From the NCBI GenBank assembly GCA_039029355.1, contig JBCCGI010000053.1:1-59190 (forward strand): a stretch of 59,190 bases of DNA, in the 5' to 3' direction. A model generated the notes under the pieces. The model had not been told where the DNA came from, searched no databases, and saw only the letters and a list, made by a program, of their open reading frames with translations. Shown here one piece after another: positions 43,535 through 51,549 of the stretch. The translations under genes and the position numbers were made by a program. Origin of the DNA: JBCCGI01 sp039029355. GTDB lineage: Bacteria; Planctomycetota; UBA1135; GCA-002686595. Numbering within the stretch: the first letter of the stretch is position 1; each line of letters starts with the position of its first letter.

Positions 43535-46387
43535 ATGGCCATCGCCGACGAAGCCGAGCCCGAGCTGGACGAGCTCGACCGCCTGGTCCTCGCGTTCCTC
43601 GAGCGCTACGAGGAAGAGGGGCTCGACGCGCTCGAGGAGCTGTGCACGCGCCACCCCCAGCACGCCGCCGCGCTGCGGCCGCGCGTCGCCGGGTTGCTGC
43701 GCACCGGGCTCGTCGCCGGCGAGGCCGAGGAGGCCTTCCCCGAACGCCTGGGCGACTTCCGCCTGCTGTCGCACCTCGGCGGGGGCGGCATGGGGGTGGT
43801 GTACCTCGCGCGCCAGGAGTCGCTCGGCCGCGACGTCGCCCTCAAGCTGATCCGCCCCGACCACCTGTACTTCCCCGACGCACGCCAGCGCTTCCGGCGC
43901 GAGGTCGACCTGGTCGCGCGCCTGCAGCACCCGGGCATCGTGCCGGTGTACACGGTGGGGGAGCAGAACGGGCTGCCCTACTTCGCCATGGAGCGCGTGC
44001 GCGGCTGCACGCTGGCCGAGGCGCTGGTCGAGCTCGGCGGCCGCGCGCCTCGCGGGCTGACCGGACGCGACCTCGGCGGCGCGGTGTGCGCGGTGATGGA
44101 ACGCGCCGGGCTGCGGGTCGACGAGCCGCTCGGCCCGCTCTTCGAGGGCACCTGGGCGGAGGCCTGCCTGCAGATCGCGAAGCAGGTGGGGATCGCGCTC
44201 GACCACGCCCACCGCCAGGGCGTGCTGCACCGCGACGTCAAGCCCTCGAACGTGCTGCTCACGCCCGAGGGACGCGCGCTGCTGTTCGACTTCGGACTGT
44301 CGTCGGGCGACGAGGCGACGCCGATCACGCGCTCGGGAGCGGAGCTGGGCTCGCTGCCCTACATGGCTCCCGAGCAGCACGGCGGCACCGTGGACCGGCG
44401 CAGCGACGTGTATCAGCTCGGCGCCTCGCTGCACGAGCTGCTCACCTTAGAGCGCCCCTTCGCCGGGCTGTCCGCTTCGGACGTGCGCGACGCGGTGCGG
44501 CGCCGCGGCCTGCGCGAGCTGGACGCCGGCGCGGTCGGCGCACCGCACGACGCGGCGCCGGTGCTCGCCAAGGCCACCGCGCTCCGGCAGGAGGACCGCT
44601 ACGCGAGCGCGGCCGACTTCGCGCGCGACCTGGACAACGTGTTGGCGCTGCGGCCGACCGACGCGCGGCCCGCCGGCACGCTCCTGCGCCTGCGCCGCGC
44701 GGCGCAGCGCAACCCCGAGCGCGCGGCCGCGCTCGTGCTCGGGGCCCTGCTCGTGATCGGCGGCCCGCTGGGCTTCGGCGTGCAGCGTGCGCTCGCGGCG
44801 CGCGAGACCGAGGAGGCGCTCGGCCAGGCCGAGCAGGAGCGCAGCCGCGCCGAGGCCAACCTCGACGTGTCGCTGGCGGCGGTGCGCGACCTGCTCGCCG
44901 AGACCGCCGACAAGGACCTGCTCGAGATCCCGGGCATGAGCGCCACGCGTCTACGGCTCCTGAGCCGCGCGCGCGAGCTGTTCGAGGGGCTGCTCGAGCA
45001 GCGGCCGGACGATCCCAAGCTGCGGATCGATCTCGCGGCGATCCGGCATCACGAGGCCTCGGCGCTCGAGCTGCTCGGACGGCTCGACGAGGCCGAGGAG
45101 CTCAACGGCGCCGCGATCGACGCGCTGCGCGCGCTGCGCCCGGAGTACGACGCGCGCGGGCTGCGGGTCGTGCTCGCCGCCTCGTTGTCCCAGCGCGCGT
45201 GGCTGCACGAGCGGCGGCTGCGGCCGGAGGAATGCCTGCGCGACTACGTCGAGGCCGAGGAGCTGGCCCTCGCGCTGGTCGCCGATGCGCCCGACCGCGG
45301 CGCGGCTCTGTCGATGCTCCGCAACTACCGCGGGCGCCGCGCCGAGGCCCTGATCGCGAGCGGGTACAACGACGAGGCGCAGCGCGTCTGCGAGCTCTCG
45401 GTCGAGACGTCGCGCGAGCTGCTGGAACACGACGGGCGCTCCGACCGCGCGCTTGAAGAGGCCGGCGCCGCGCTCGGCACCGCCGGGCACGTGCTGAGCC
45501 AGATCGGTGACCGCGCGCGCGCACTCGAACGCTGCGCGGAGGCGCGCGAGCTGCTCGAGGAGCTGGTCGCGCGCACCGGCAAGCCCACGCACGAGCGCGA
45601 CCTCGCGCAGCTCTTGACCAACTACGCCAGCGTGGTCGCGGTGACGGGCGACTTCGCCGAGGCGGTCGAGCTCTCCGACCTGTCACTCGAGCTCTTCGAG
45701 CGGCTGCAGCGCGACTACCCGCAGCGGACGTCCCTGCGCCGCCGCGGGACGAGCGCGGTGGCCAACGCGGCCGGCCTCCTGTTGCTCTCCGGTCAGCTCG
45801 ACGAGGCCCTGCCGCTCTACCGCCAGGCGATCGAGCTGCGGCAGGGCCTGGTCGACAGCGTCCCGGGCGACGGCAAGTACCGCGTCGACCTGGCGCGCGA
45901 CCTCCAGAACCTCGGGATGACGTGCACGGGGCTCGGGCTGGTCGACGAGGCGCTCGAGAGCAACGAGCGCGCCGTCGAGCTCTACGAGCAGCTGGTCGCG
46001 GAGACGCCCAGCGACCTGTGGGTCTCGCGACTCCTGGGATACGCCCGCATCACGCTCGCGAACGCCCACGCCGCGACCTTCCGCTATCCCGACTTCGACG
46101 CGCTGCGCGCCGAGCTCGACCGCCGCTGCCCCGGCGAGGTGGGAGCGTTGGGCATGGTCGCGATGGTCGCCGCGCGCTGCCGCACGATGGCCCGCGAGGA
46201 CCCCGGGCTCGACGCCGGCGACCGGGCGGCGAAGGAGCTGGAGTACTTCGAGCTCACGCTCACGCTGCTCGAGGAGGCGCTGGACGGCGGCTACCGCTAC
46301 TTCCAGTCGCTCGACGCGTCGCCCGAGCTCGCGGAGATCCGCGCGACGCCGGAGTACAAGGCGCTCCTCGGCCGGTACCAGCCCTAG
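43535..46387 (+). CDS. Membrane Ser/Thr protein kinase with TPR repeats
   Basis: The 950-residue protein starts with a helical N-terminal segment (about 10-60), then a kinase domain at about 74-372: GGGGMGVVYLA, Lys104 in VALKLI, HRDVKPSN at 232-239 and DFG at 252-254, all intact. A transmembrane helix lies at about 397-415, followed by a coiled coil and about 500 residues of TPR-like helical repeats (for example GQLDEALPLYRQAIELRQGL and GLVDEALESNERAVELYEQL). The order and spacing are the same as in the kinase at 26418, so the two are paralogues. Unlike that one, no sigma gene is adjacent. Signal transduction across the cytoplasmic membrane is the expected role; the target is unknown. Confidence 0.93.
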   Translation: MAIADEAEPELDELDRLVLAFLERYEEEGLDALEELCTRHPQHAAALRPRVAGLLRTGLVAGEAEEAFPERLGDFRLLSHLGGGGMGVVYLARQESLGRDVALKLIRPDHLYFPDARQRFRREVDLVARLQHPGIVPVYTVGEQNGLPYFAMERVRGCTLAEALVELGGRAPRGLTGRDLGGAVCAVMERAGLRVDEPLGPLFEGTWAEACLQIAKQVGIALDHAHRQGVLHRDVKPSNVLLTPEGRALLFDFGLSSGDEATPITRSGAELGSLPYMAPEQHGGTVDRRSDVYQLGASLHELLTLERPFAGLSASDVRDAVRRRGLRELDAGAVGAPHDAAPVLAKATALRQEDRYASAADFARDLDNVLALRPTDARPAGTLLRLRRAAQRNPERAAALVLGALLVIGGPLGFGVQRALAARETEEALGQAEQERSRAEANLDVSLAAVRDLLAETADKDLLEIPGMSATRLRLLSRARELFEGLLEQRPDDPKLRIDLAAIRHHEASALELLGRLDEAEELNGAAIDALRALRPEYDARGLRVVLAASLSQRAWLHERRLRPEECLRDYVEAEELALALVADAPDRGAALSMLRNYRGRRAEALIASGYNDEAQRVCELSVETSRELLEHDGRSDRALEEAGAALGTAGHVLSQIGDRARALERCAEARELLEELVARTGKPTHERDLAQLLTNYASVVAVTGDFAEAVELSDLSLELFERLQRDYPQRTSLRRRGTSAVANAAGLLLLSGQLDEALPLYRQAIELRQGLVDSVPGDGKYRVDLARDLQNLGMTCTGLGLVDEALESNERAVELYEQLVAETPSDLWVSRLLGYARITLANAHAATFRYPDFDALRAELDRRCPGEVGALGMVAMVAARCRTMAREDPGLDAGDRAAKELEYFELTLTLLEEALDGGYRYFQSLDASPELAEIRATPEYKALLGRYQP

Positions 46388-46414
46388 GTCCGGCCGAGGT
46401 AGGCCCGCGAAACG

Positions 46415-47233
46415 CTAGCTGCCCAGCGTGACCTGGATGCCGTTCGTCGCGCCGAACGTGTTCGGGCCGACGGGGTCGAGCACCAGTCCCTGCAGGTGCA
46501 GCTGAAAGCCCGCCAGCGCCGGGTTCGGCGGGATCGGGATCGGGAACTGCGCCGGAGTGCCGGGGCCGGCCCAGGGAGTCGGGCCGAGCGACACCAGCGG
46601 GTCGGGCGCGGCCAGGTTGATCAGGAGCTCGCCGTTCGGCAGCAGCGGATCCATGTGGAAGCCCGGAAGCGGCAGGCCGCACGGGAAGCCCGGCGCGGGG
46701 AACAGCGACACCGAGACGAACGCGAGGCTGCCGGGGGGCTGCGCGCCGGCGATCGGGTTGTCGACGCCCACGGTCCAGACCTGCCCGACGGCCGGGACGC
46801 CGCCGATCTCGATCAAGCTGTTCGGCGGGTTGAGGCAGCCGTAGGTCGACACGTTCGGGGGCGTGTTGACGGTGACGGTGCCGTCCATGCCGAAGGACAC
46901 GTGGATCGAGCAGTAGTACTCGTAGACGTTGCCGGGCACCGGGTTCGCGTCGAGGAAGGCCTGGTCGAAGGTGATCTCGAACGTCTGCGGCGGAAGCACC
47001 GGGTTGCCGGAGTCGAAGATGCCGTTCGCGATGCCGCCGGAGCCGCTCTTCACGTCGTGCAGCCCTTCGAACCAGGTCCAGCGCACGGTGTCGCCCACGT
47101 TGATGACCGTGTCGCCGGTCAGGGACGTCGCGTCGATGAAGTCGAAGCCGGTCAGGGCGACGTCCTGGGTGATCTGGGCCGAGAGAGACCCGCCGAGGGC
47201 AAGGACGGCGGCGAGGGCGAGGTTGGATTTCAT
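46415..47233 (-). CDS. Secreted cupredoxin fused to type II C-terminal module
   Basis: The 272-residue protein has a signal peptide (NLALAAVLALGGSLSAQ). Residues about 25-125 form a plastocyanin-like domain with all four type 1 copper ligands: His59 (FEGLHDVKSG) and Cys108, His111 and Met116 in YYCSIHVSFGMDGTV. Residues 131-272 are a type II module (YGCLNPPNSLIEIGGVPAVG ... ATNGIQVTLGS) of the same 142-residue length as in the gene at 49836. It should carry a blue copper centre outside the cytoplasmic membrane and may transfer electrons; the module probably directs location or attachment. It converges with the kinase gene. Confidence 0.88.
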   Translation of the reverse strand: MKSNLALAAVLALGGSLSAQITQDVALTGFDFIDATSLTGDTVINVGDTVRWTWFEGLHDVKSGSGGIANGIFDSGNPVLPPQTFEITFDQAFLDANPVPGNVYEYYCSIHVSFGMDGTVTVNTPPNVSTYGCLNPPNSLIEIGGVPAVGQVWTVGVDNPIAGAQPPGSLAFVSVSLFPAPGFPCGLPLPGFHMDPLLPNGELLINLAAPDPLVSLGPTPWAGPGTPAQFPIPIPPNPALAGFQLHLQGLVLDPVGPNTFGATNGIQVTLGS

Positions 47234-47274
47234 GGCTAGCCTGAGGGGTTTGCTGCGGGAGGGCCGAGTCCTGC

Positions 47275-47280
47275 AACCTA
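47275..47280 (-). promoter_or_regulatory. -10 box TAGGTT for cupredoxin gene
   Basis: On the minus strand TAGGTT ends 41 nt before the ATG at 47233, matching the hexamer and spacing (38 nt) of the VCBS gene at 7681. Confidence 0.45.
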
Positions 47281-47386
47281 TCCCATCCCTCGCAACCCGT
47301 CAAAGCGCCTGCGGGCCGGCGCGCGCCGCCGGGCGCGCAGTCCTTTCCTTGCCCGGTCCGACGGGGCCGCGGGAGCCCACCCGGCG

Positions 47387-47668
47387 CTAGCGCGGCAAGC
47401 CCGGGGCGCGGCGCAGCCGGATCGGTCCGCGCGCAGACGCGGGCTCGATCACGGCGCCGCGCTGCAGGAACTCGACCTGCCCCAGCATCGCCAGGCGGCG
47501 GCCGGCCTCCCGCACCGGCTCCATGAAGGCGCGCCAGGCGACGCCGCCGACGATGCGCGCGACCTCGGACGGGCAGATGGAGGCCCCGGGCGCGCTGCGC
47601 TCCAACCGCGCGATCAGCGCGCGCTCGACGGCCTGGGAGTCGGTCGGACGTTCGGGGCGAGGAGTCAT
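47387..47668 (-). CDS. DUF3253 family protein
   Basis: The 93-residue protein is complete and has no signal peptide. It matches DUF3253, a small winged-helix-like cytoplasmic family: SICPSEVARIVGGVAWRAFM, EAGRRLAMLGQVEFLQRG and the C-terminal ARGPIRLRRA are the conserved parts. The biochemical role is not established; the fold suggests nucleic acid binding. It is 153 bp upstream of the cupredoxin gene in the same direction, but a -10 box lies between them. Confidence 0.85.
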   Translation of the reverse strand: MTPRPERPTDSQAVERALIARLERSAPGASICPSEVARIVGGVAWRAFMEPVREAGRRLAMLGQVEFLQRGAVIEPASARGPIRLRRAPGLPR

Positions 47669-47865
47669 GGGCGTGCGCGGGATGTCGGGGCGTACCTCGC
47701 CTGAGGCTTCGCGCCGACCGCGGCGGCGGATTCAAAAAAGCGCCGCGCCGGGAAGCCTGAATCCGGAGGCGCCGAGGGCGCGATTCTGCTGCCGAGCGCG
47801 CCGCGGGTGCGGCGCAGCACATCGCCGTTTCCACATCCAAGCCATCCCTCCGGGAGATCCAAGCC

Positions 47866-49077
47866 ATGCATCCGATCCACGGGTTCCTGCTCCTCGCGAC
47901 GCTTTGCACGCCGGCCGCCGCCGGCGACCCCGGCCACGAAAACGCGCCGCTCGACGTCGTCGCCACCGCCGCGAGCTCGGACTCCTTCACGACCCTCGCC
48001 AAGGCGATCGAGGCCGCTGGCCTGACGCACGCCCTGCGCGAAGAGGGCCCCTTCACCGTCTTCGCCCCGACCGATCAGGCCTTCGCGGCGCTGCCCGAAG
48101 ACACCGTCGCGGCCCTGTTCTCGCCCGAGGGCAAGGACGACCTGGCCGCGATCCTCAAGTTCCACGTCGCGCCGGCGAACGCCGACGCCGCGCACGTGGC
48201 GGCAAGCCGGGGCCTGAGCTCGCTCGCCGGTCAACGCCTCGACGTGCGCGCCACGGGCGGCGCCGTCACGGTGGCCGGAGCCCGCGTGATCCAGGCCGAC
48301 ATCGCCTGCTCGAACGGCTTCGTCCACGCGATCGACCGCGTGCTGCTGCCGGCGTCGGGCAACCTGGTCGAGACGGCCCAGGGAGCCGGCGACTTCGGAA
48401 CGCTGCTGAAGGCCTGCAAGGCCGCCGGGCTGGTCGACGCCCTGAGCGGCCACGAGCCGCTGACCGTGCTCGCCCCGACCGACGCGGCGTTCGAGCGGCT
48501 GTCGGACGGCACGCTAGAGACGCTGCTCAAGCACGAGAACCGCGACGCGCTGCGCGAGCTGCTCAGCTATCACGTGATCCCCGGCCGCAGCTTTGCGGAC
48601 GAGACGCTGAGCGCCGGCACGGTCGCGCCGCTCGCCGGACCGGGGCACCTGTTCCGCATCGAGGACGGTCGCCTGCGCGCCGGCGCAGCCACCGTCCTCG
48701 CGAACGACGTGCAGGCGTCGAACGGCGTGATTCACGCGATCGACCGCGTGCTGCTGCCGCCCGGCTTCCGCGTGGAAGCGGGCCGGCTGGTGGTGGGCTT
48801 CTTCTCCGATCCGCCCAGCGAGGCGCTCGCCCGCCAGCTCGGCCTGGACCGCCACGGGAGCCTGGTCGTCACGAACGTCAGCTCGGGCAGCAACGCGGAG
48901 AGCTTCGGCCTCGAGGCCTACGACGTCATCACGGCGATGAACGGAAAGCCGGCGACCGACGGCCGGCTGGCCGAGCTCAAGCGCGAGCTCGGCTTCAACG
49001 GCACGGTGCACTTCTCGATCCTCCGCGCGGGTAAGCCGCTCGCGCTGGACATCCCGATCGGCCTCGAGCCGCACTGA
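47866..49077 (+). CDS. Secreted fasciclin protein with two FAS1 domains and a PDZ domain
   Basis: ATG 47866, with GGGAG upstream, gives 403 residues and a signal peptide (GFLLLATLCTPAAAG). FAS1 domain 1 is at about 28-165 (FTTLAKAIEAAGL, GPFTVFAPTDQAF, NGFVHAIDRVLLP) and FAS1 domain 2 at about 167-303 (FGTLLKACKAAGL, EPLTVLAPTDAAF, NGVIHAIDRVLLP). Residues about 310-400 look like a PDZ domain (GSLVVTNVSSGSNAESFGLE AYDVITAMNGKPA, then FSILRAGKPLALDIPI). FAS1 domains mediate adhesion and PDZ domains bind peptide C-termini; this combination is unusual. The 197-bp gap before it holds no gene. A terminator follows. Confidence 0.9.
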   Translation: MHPIHGFLLLATLCTPAAAGDPGHENAPLDVVATAASSDSFTTLAKAIEAAGLTHALREEGPFTVFAPTDQAFAALPEDTVAALFSPEGKDDLAAILKFHVAPANADAAHVAASRGLSSLAGQRLDVRATGGAVTVAGARVIQADIACSNGFVHAIDRVLLPASGNLVETAQGAGDFGTLLKACKAAGLVDALSGHEPLTVLAPTDAAFERLSDGTLETLLKHENRDALRELLSYHVIPGRSFADETLSAGTVAPLAGPGHLFRIEDGRLRAGAATVLANDVQASNGVIHAIDRVLLPPGFRVEAGRLVVGFFSDPPSEALARQLGLDRHGSLVVTNVSSGSNAESFGLEAYDVITAMNGKPATDGRLAELKRELGFNGTVHFSILRAGKPLALDIPIGLEPH

Positions 49078-49102
49078 TCCACCCGACGAGTGGTGGGGGG
49101 AT

Positions 49103-49126
49103 CCCCTCCCGGGGGGGAGGGGTTTG
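49103..49126 (+). terminator. Rho-independent terminator
   Basis: CCCCTCCC (49103-49110) pairs with GGGAGGGG (49115-49122) around a GGGG loop, followed by TTT, 26 nt after the fasciclin stop. Confidence 0.7.
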
Positions 49127-49130
49127 ACAA

Positions 49131-49171
49131 GGGGCCGCGGGTCGCGTCCTATGACGCGCCCTCGCGGCCCC
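49131..49171 (+). promoter_or_regulatory. Hairpin in leader of SLATT-like gene
   Basis: GGGGCCGCG...CGCGTC (49131-49148) pairs with GACGCG...CGCGGCCCC (49153-49171) around a CTAT loop, ending 16 nt before the ATG. TTGACA at 49124-49129 immediately precedes it, but no well-spaced -10 box is present. It may be a control structure or a second terminator. Confidence 0.4.
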
Positions 49172-49187
49172 TGCTTCGTACCTTGCC

Positions 49188-49832
49188 ATGAACGACGTCG
49201 ACGCACCGCCCCTCAAGGGGCACAAGGACATCAAGTCCGACGCCCTCCCGGCCCTGTCCTGGAACGACGGCCAGCGCGCCGCCTCGGTGCGGGAGCTGGG
49301 GGACTACTGCTACGCCCTCGCGCGCTCCTCGCGCGACTGGTACTTCGACCGCCGGCTGAAGACCAAGAAGTACGGCGGGCGCGCGCTGCGCGTCGGCGCG
49401 CTGATCGCCGCCGCCGGTGCGGGTGTGCTGCCGATCCTGGCCGAGATCTATTCCGAGGGCGACACGACGCCGATCGCGCCGGGCTGGTCGGCGGTGCTGC
49501 TCGCGCTGGCCGCGCTGCTGGTGGCGCTCGACAAGTTCTGGGGCTTCACGTCGGCCTGGGTGCGCTACGTGCGCGCGGGGCAGGACATCGACTCGCTGAT
49601 GACCGGCTTCGTGTACCAGATCGAACGCCTGCGCCTCTCCTGGAAGGCCGAGGAGCCGACCGCCGAAGAGGCCGACGTCGCGATCGCCGCCTGCGCCGAG
49701 CTCACGCGCTCGACCCAGCGCGTGATCGAGAAGGAGACCGACCAGTGGGCGGCCGAGTTCCAGAGCGCGCTGGTGATGATCGAGCGCCAGTCGGCCGGCA
49801 GCTCGACGCCCGAGGGCAAGCCGCGCGGATAG
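49188..49832 (+). CDS. SLATT-like two-TM membrane protein
   Basis: The 214-residue protein has no signal peptide. After a polar start, residues about 33-62 read RELGDYCYALARSSRDWYFDRR, then two membrane helices follow: about 66-87 (ALRVGALIAAAGAGVLPILAEI) and about 100-115 (SAVLLALAALLVALDKFWGF). A long amphipathic C-terminal region (WVRYVRAGQDIDSLMTGFVY, then helices to about 200) completes it. The W/Y/R-rich segment before two helices and the helical tail match the SLATT/DUF4231 plan of predicted pore-forming effectors linked to nucleotide-signalling defence. No cyclase or SLOG gene is adjacent, so a defence role is unproven. The stop is 3 bp from the convergent FG-GAP stop. Confidence 0.6.
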   Translation: MNDVDAPPLKGHKDIKSDALPALSWNDGQRAASVRELGDYCYALARSSRDWYFDRRLKTKKYGGRALRVGALIAAAGAGVLPILAEIYSEGDTTPIAPGWSAVLLALAALLVALDKFWGFTSAWVRYVRAGQDIDSLMTGFVYQIERLRLSWKAEEPTAEEADVAIAACAELTRSTQRVIEKETDQWAAEFQSALVMIERQSAGSSTPEGKPRG

Positions 49833-49835
49833 GGC

Positions 49836-51488
49836 TCAGGTCCCGATCACGAGCTCGAGCCCGCGGGTGAGCCCGAGCTCCACCAGCCCCGTCGGCCCGC
49901 CGGTGGGGTCGAACAGCAGTCCCTGGGCGTAGAGCGAGAGGCCCAACAACTCGGGCTCCTGCGGCAGCGCCGCCGGCACCGCGGCGGGCTGGCCGGGGCC
50001 GGCCCAGGCGGGGCCGATCAGCTCGGGCACCACGAACGGCGCCAGCACGAGCAGCTCCCCGAGCCCGCCGGGCGTCATGCCGAGCCCGGGAATCGGCGCG
50101 CCGCAGGGCGACGCGATGTCGACCGTCGAGAGCGCCACGAAGGGCAGCGCGCCGGGGTTCTGCGAGCCCAGCGGGTTGTCTACCAGGAAGTCGAAGGACG
50201 AGCCGAGGAACGGCGCGTCGCTCAACTCGAGCGAGCCCGGCGGCGCCGCGCCGCAGCCGTGGAGGCTCACCTGCGCCGCCTCGACGCCCGCCGCGAACAG
50301 CACGTGCAGCGCGCCGCGGTCGACGCCGGCCGTGTCGTCGCCGGGGTCGCCGAGCACCAGCTCTTTCTCGCCGTCGCCGTCGTGGTCCTCCATCGCGCAG
50401 AGCCCGCGGCCGAGCTTGAGCTTGGTACCGCCGAAGAGCGCCTGGTCGTCGTAGTCGAGGAACGAGCGCACCGTGCCGTCGGTGCGCAGGAAGAGCACGA
50501 ACACGCCGGTCGCGCCGACGAGCAGCTCCGGGCCGCCGCCGCCGTCGAGGTCGCCGGCGCGCGCGAGGCTGGAGCCAAAGGAGCCCACCACGTCGAACAG
50601 GTGGGCCGGAGCGCCGAAGAGCGCGCTGATCTTCTGCTCGTCGCGCACGCTCCCGTCGGCGTTGAGGAAGAGCAGCCACACCGCGCCCTCGTTCGTACCG
50701 CCGTCGTCGTCGCCGGGCGTGCCGACCGCCAGGTCGCCGACGCCGTCGCCGTCGACGTCCCCGGGCGCGGCGAGGGCCGTGCCGAACTCGTCGTCGTCGG
50801 AGAGCGCCCCCAGAAAGCCGCCGCTCCCCGACGCGAGCACCGCGAGCTGGGGCTGAATCACGCCCGGCACGAGCTCGTACACGTAGACCGCGCCGCGGTC
50901 CGCGCCGCCGATGTCGTCGGCGGGGTCGCCGACGGCGAGCTCCTCGATCCCGTCGTTGTTGAGGTCGCCGAGCCGCGTGAGCGACGCGCCGAACTCCGAG
51001 GACACCAGCATGGTGCCGATGTGGTCCGTCGCGTCGATGGTCGCCCAGAGCGCGGCCGAGCCGTCGGGCTGCAGGGTGAAGAGCTCGACCCCGCGGTCCC
51101 GGCCGATCGCGACGTCGGTCGTTCCGTCGGAGTTGAGGTCGCCCACCTGCGCGACCGCGCGACCGAAGTCGCCCGCCGAGCTGGGCGCCGCGATCTTGGT
51201 CCGCTGCAGCACGGTGCCGTCCGCGTCGAGGAAGAGCACGTAGGCCGCCCCCGCGTCGGAGCCCGCGTCGTCGTCCCCCGGAGCGCCCACGATCAGGTCG
51301 ACCAAGCCGTTGCCGTCCAGGTCCCCGATGCGGTCGATCGACGCGCCGAAGCCGTCGTCGTCGTGGAGCACCGGCCCGAGGCCGCCCTCCAGCTCGTGGA
51401 TCGTCTGGATGTCGAGGATCTCGCCGTCGGCCGCCGCCAGGGGGCAGAGGGCGGCGAGGAGCAGGGGGGGTGCGGTGCGGTGCATCAT
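49836..51488 (-). CDS. Secreted FG-GAP protein with type II C-terminal module
   Basis: ATG 51488 (or the adjacent ATG 51485) gives 550 residues with a signal peptide (APPLLLAALCPLAAA). Seven FG-GAP repeats follow: DDGFGASIDRIGDLDGNGLV, AGDFGRAVAQVGDLNSDGTT, SSEFGASLTRLGDLNNDGIE, DDEFGTALAAPGDVDGDGVG and others, giving a calcium-stabilised integrin-alpha-like propeller. Residues 409-550 are the type II module (HGCGAAPPGSLELSDAPFLG ... GLTRGLELVIGT), with NP-G, PCG-P-PG and AGPG landmarks shared with the cupredoxin fusion. It is 61 bp downstream of the patatin gene and might be its operon's last gene. It is a paralogue of the gene at 13246. Confidence 0.88.
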   Translation of the reverse strand: MMHRTAPPLLLAALCPLAAADGEILDIQTIHELEGGLGPVLHDDDGFGASIDRIGDLDGNGLVDLIVGAPGDDDAGSDAGAAYVLFLDADGTVLQRTKIAAPSSAGDFGRAVAQVGDLNSDGTTDVAIGRDRGVELFTLQPDGSAALWATIDATDHIGTMLVSSEFGASLTRLGDLNNDGIEELAVGDPADDIGGADRGAVYVYELVPGVIQPQLAVLASGSGGFLGALSDDDEFGTALAAPGDVDGDGVGDLAVGTPGDDDGGTNEGAVWLLFLNADGSVRDEQKISALFGAPAHLFDVVGSFGSSLARAGDLDGGGGPELLVGATGVFVLFLRTDGTVRSFLDYDDQALFGGTKLKLGRGLCAMEDHDGDGEKELVLGDPGDDTAGVDRGALHVLFAAGVEAAQVSLHGCGAAPPGSLELSDAPFLGSSFDFLVDNPLGSQNPGALPFVALSTVDIASPCGAPIPGLGMTPGGLGELLVLAPFVVPELIGPAWAGPGQPAAVPAALPQEPELLGLSLYAQGLLFDPTGGPTGLVELGLTRGLELVIGT

Positions 51489-51549
51489 GCGGGGTGGGCC
51501 TCCGCCCCCCGCTACGCGCGGCACCCGCGCGTGGATTTGCCCGAAGGCG

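Noticed and set aside
47302..47390. GC-rich inverted repeats after the DUF3253 gene as a further copy of the palindromic element
   Set aside because: There is no CTAG at both ends, no shared core and only short pairing.
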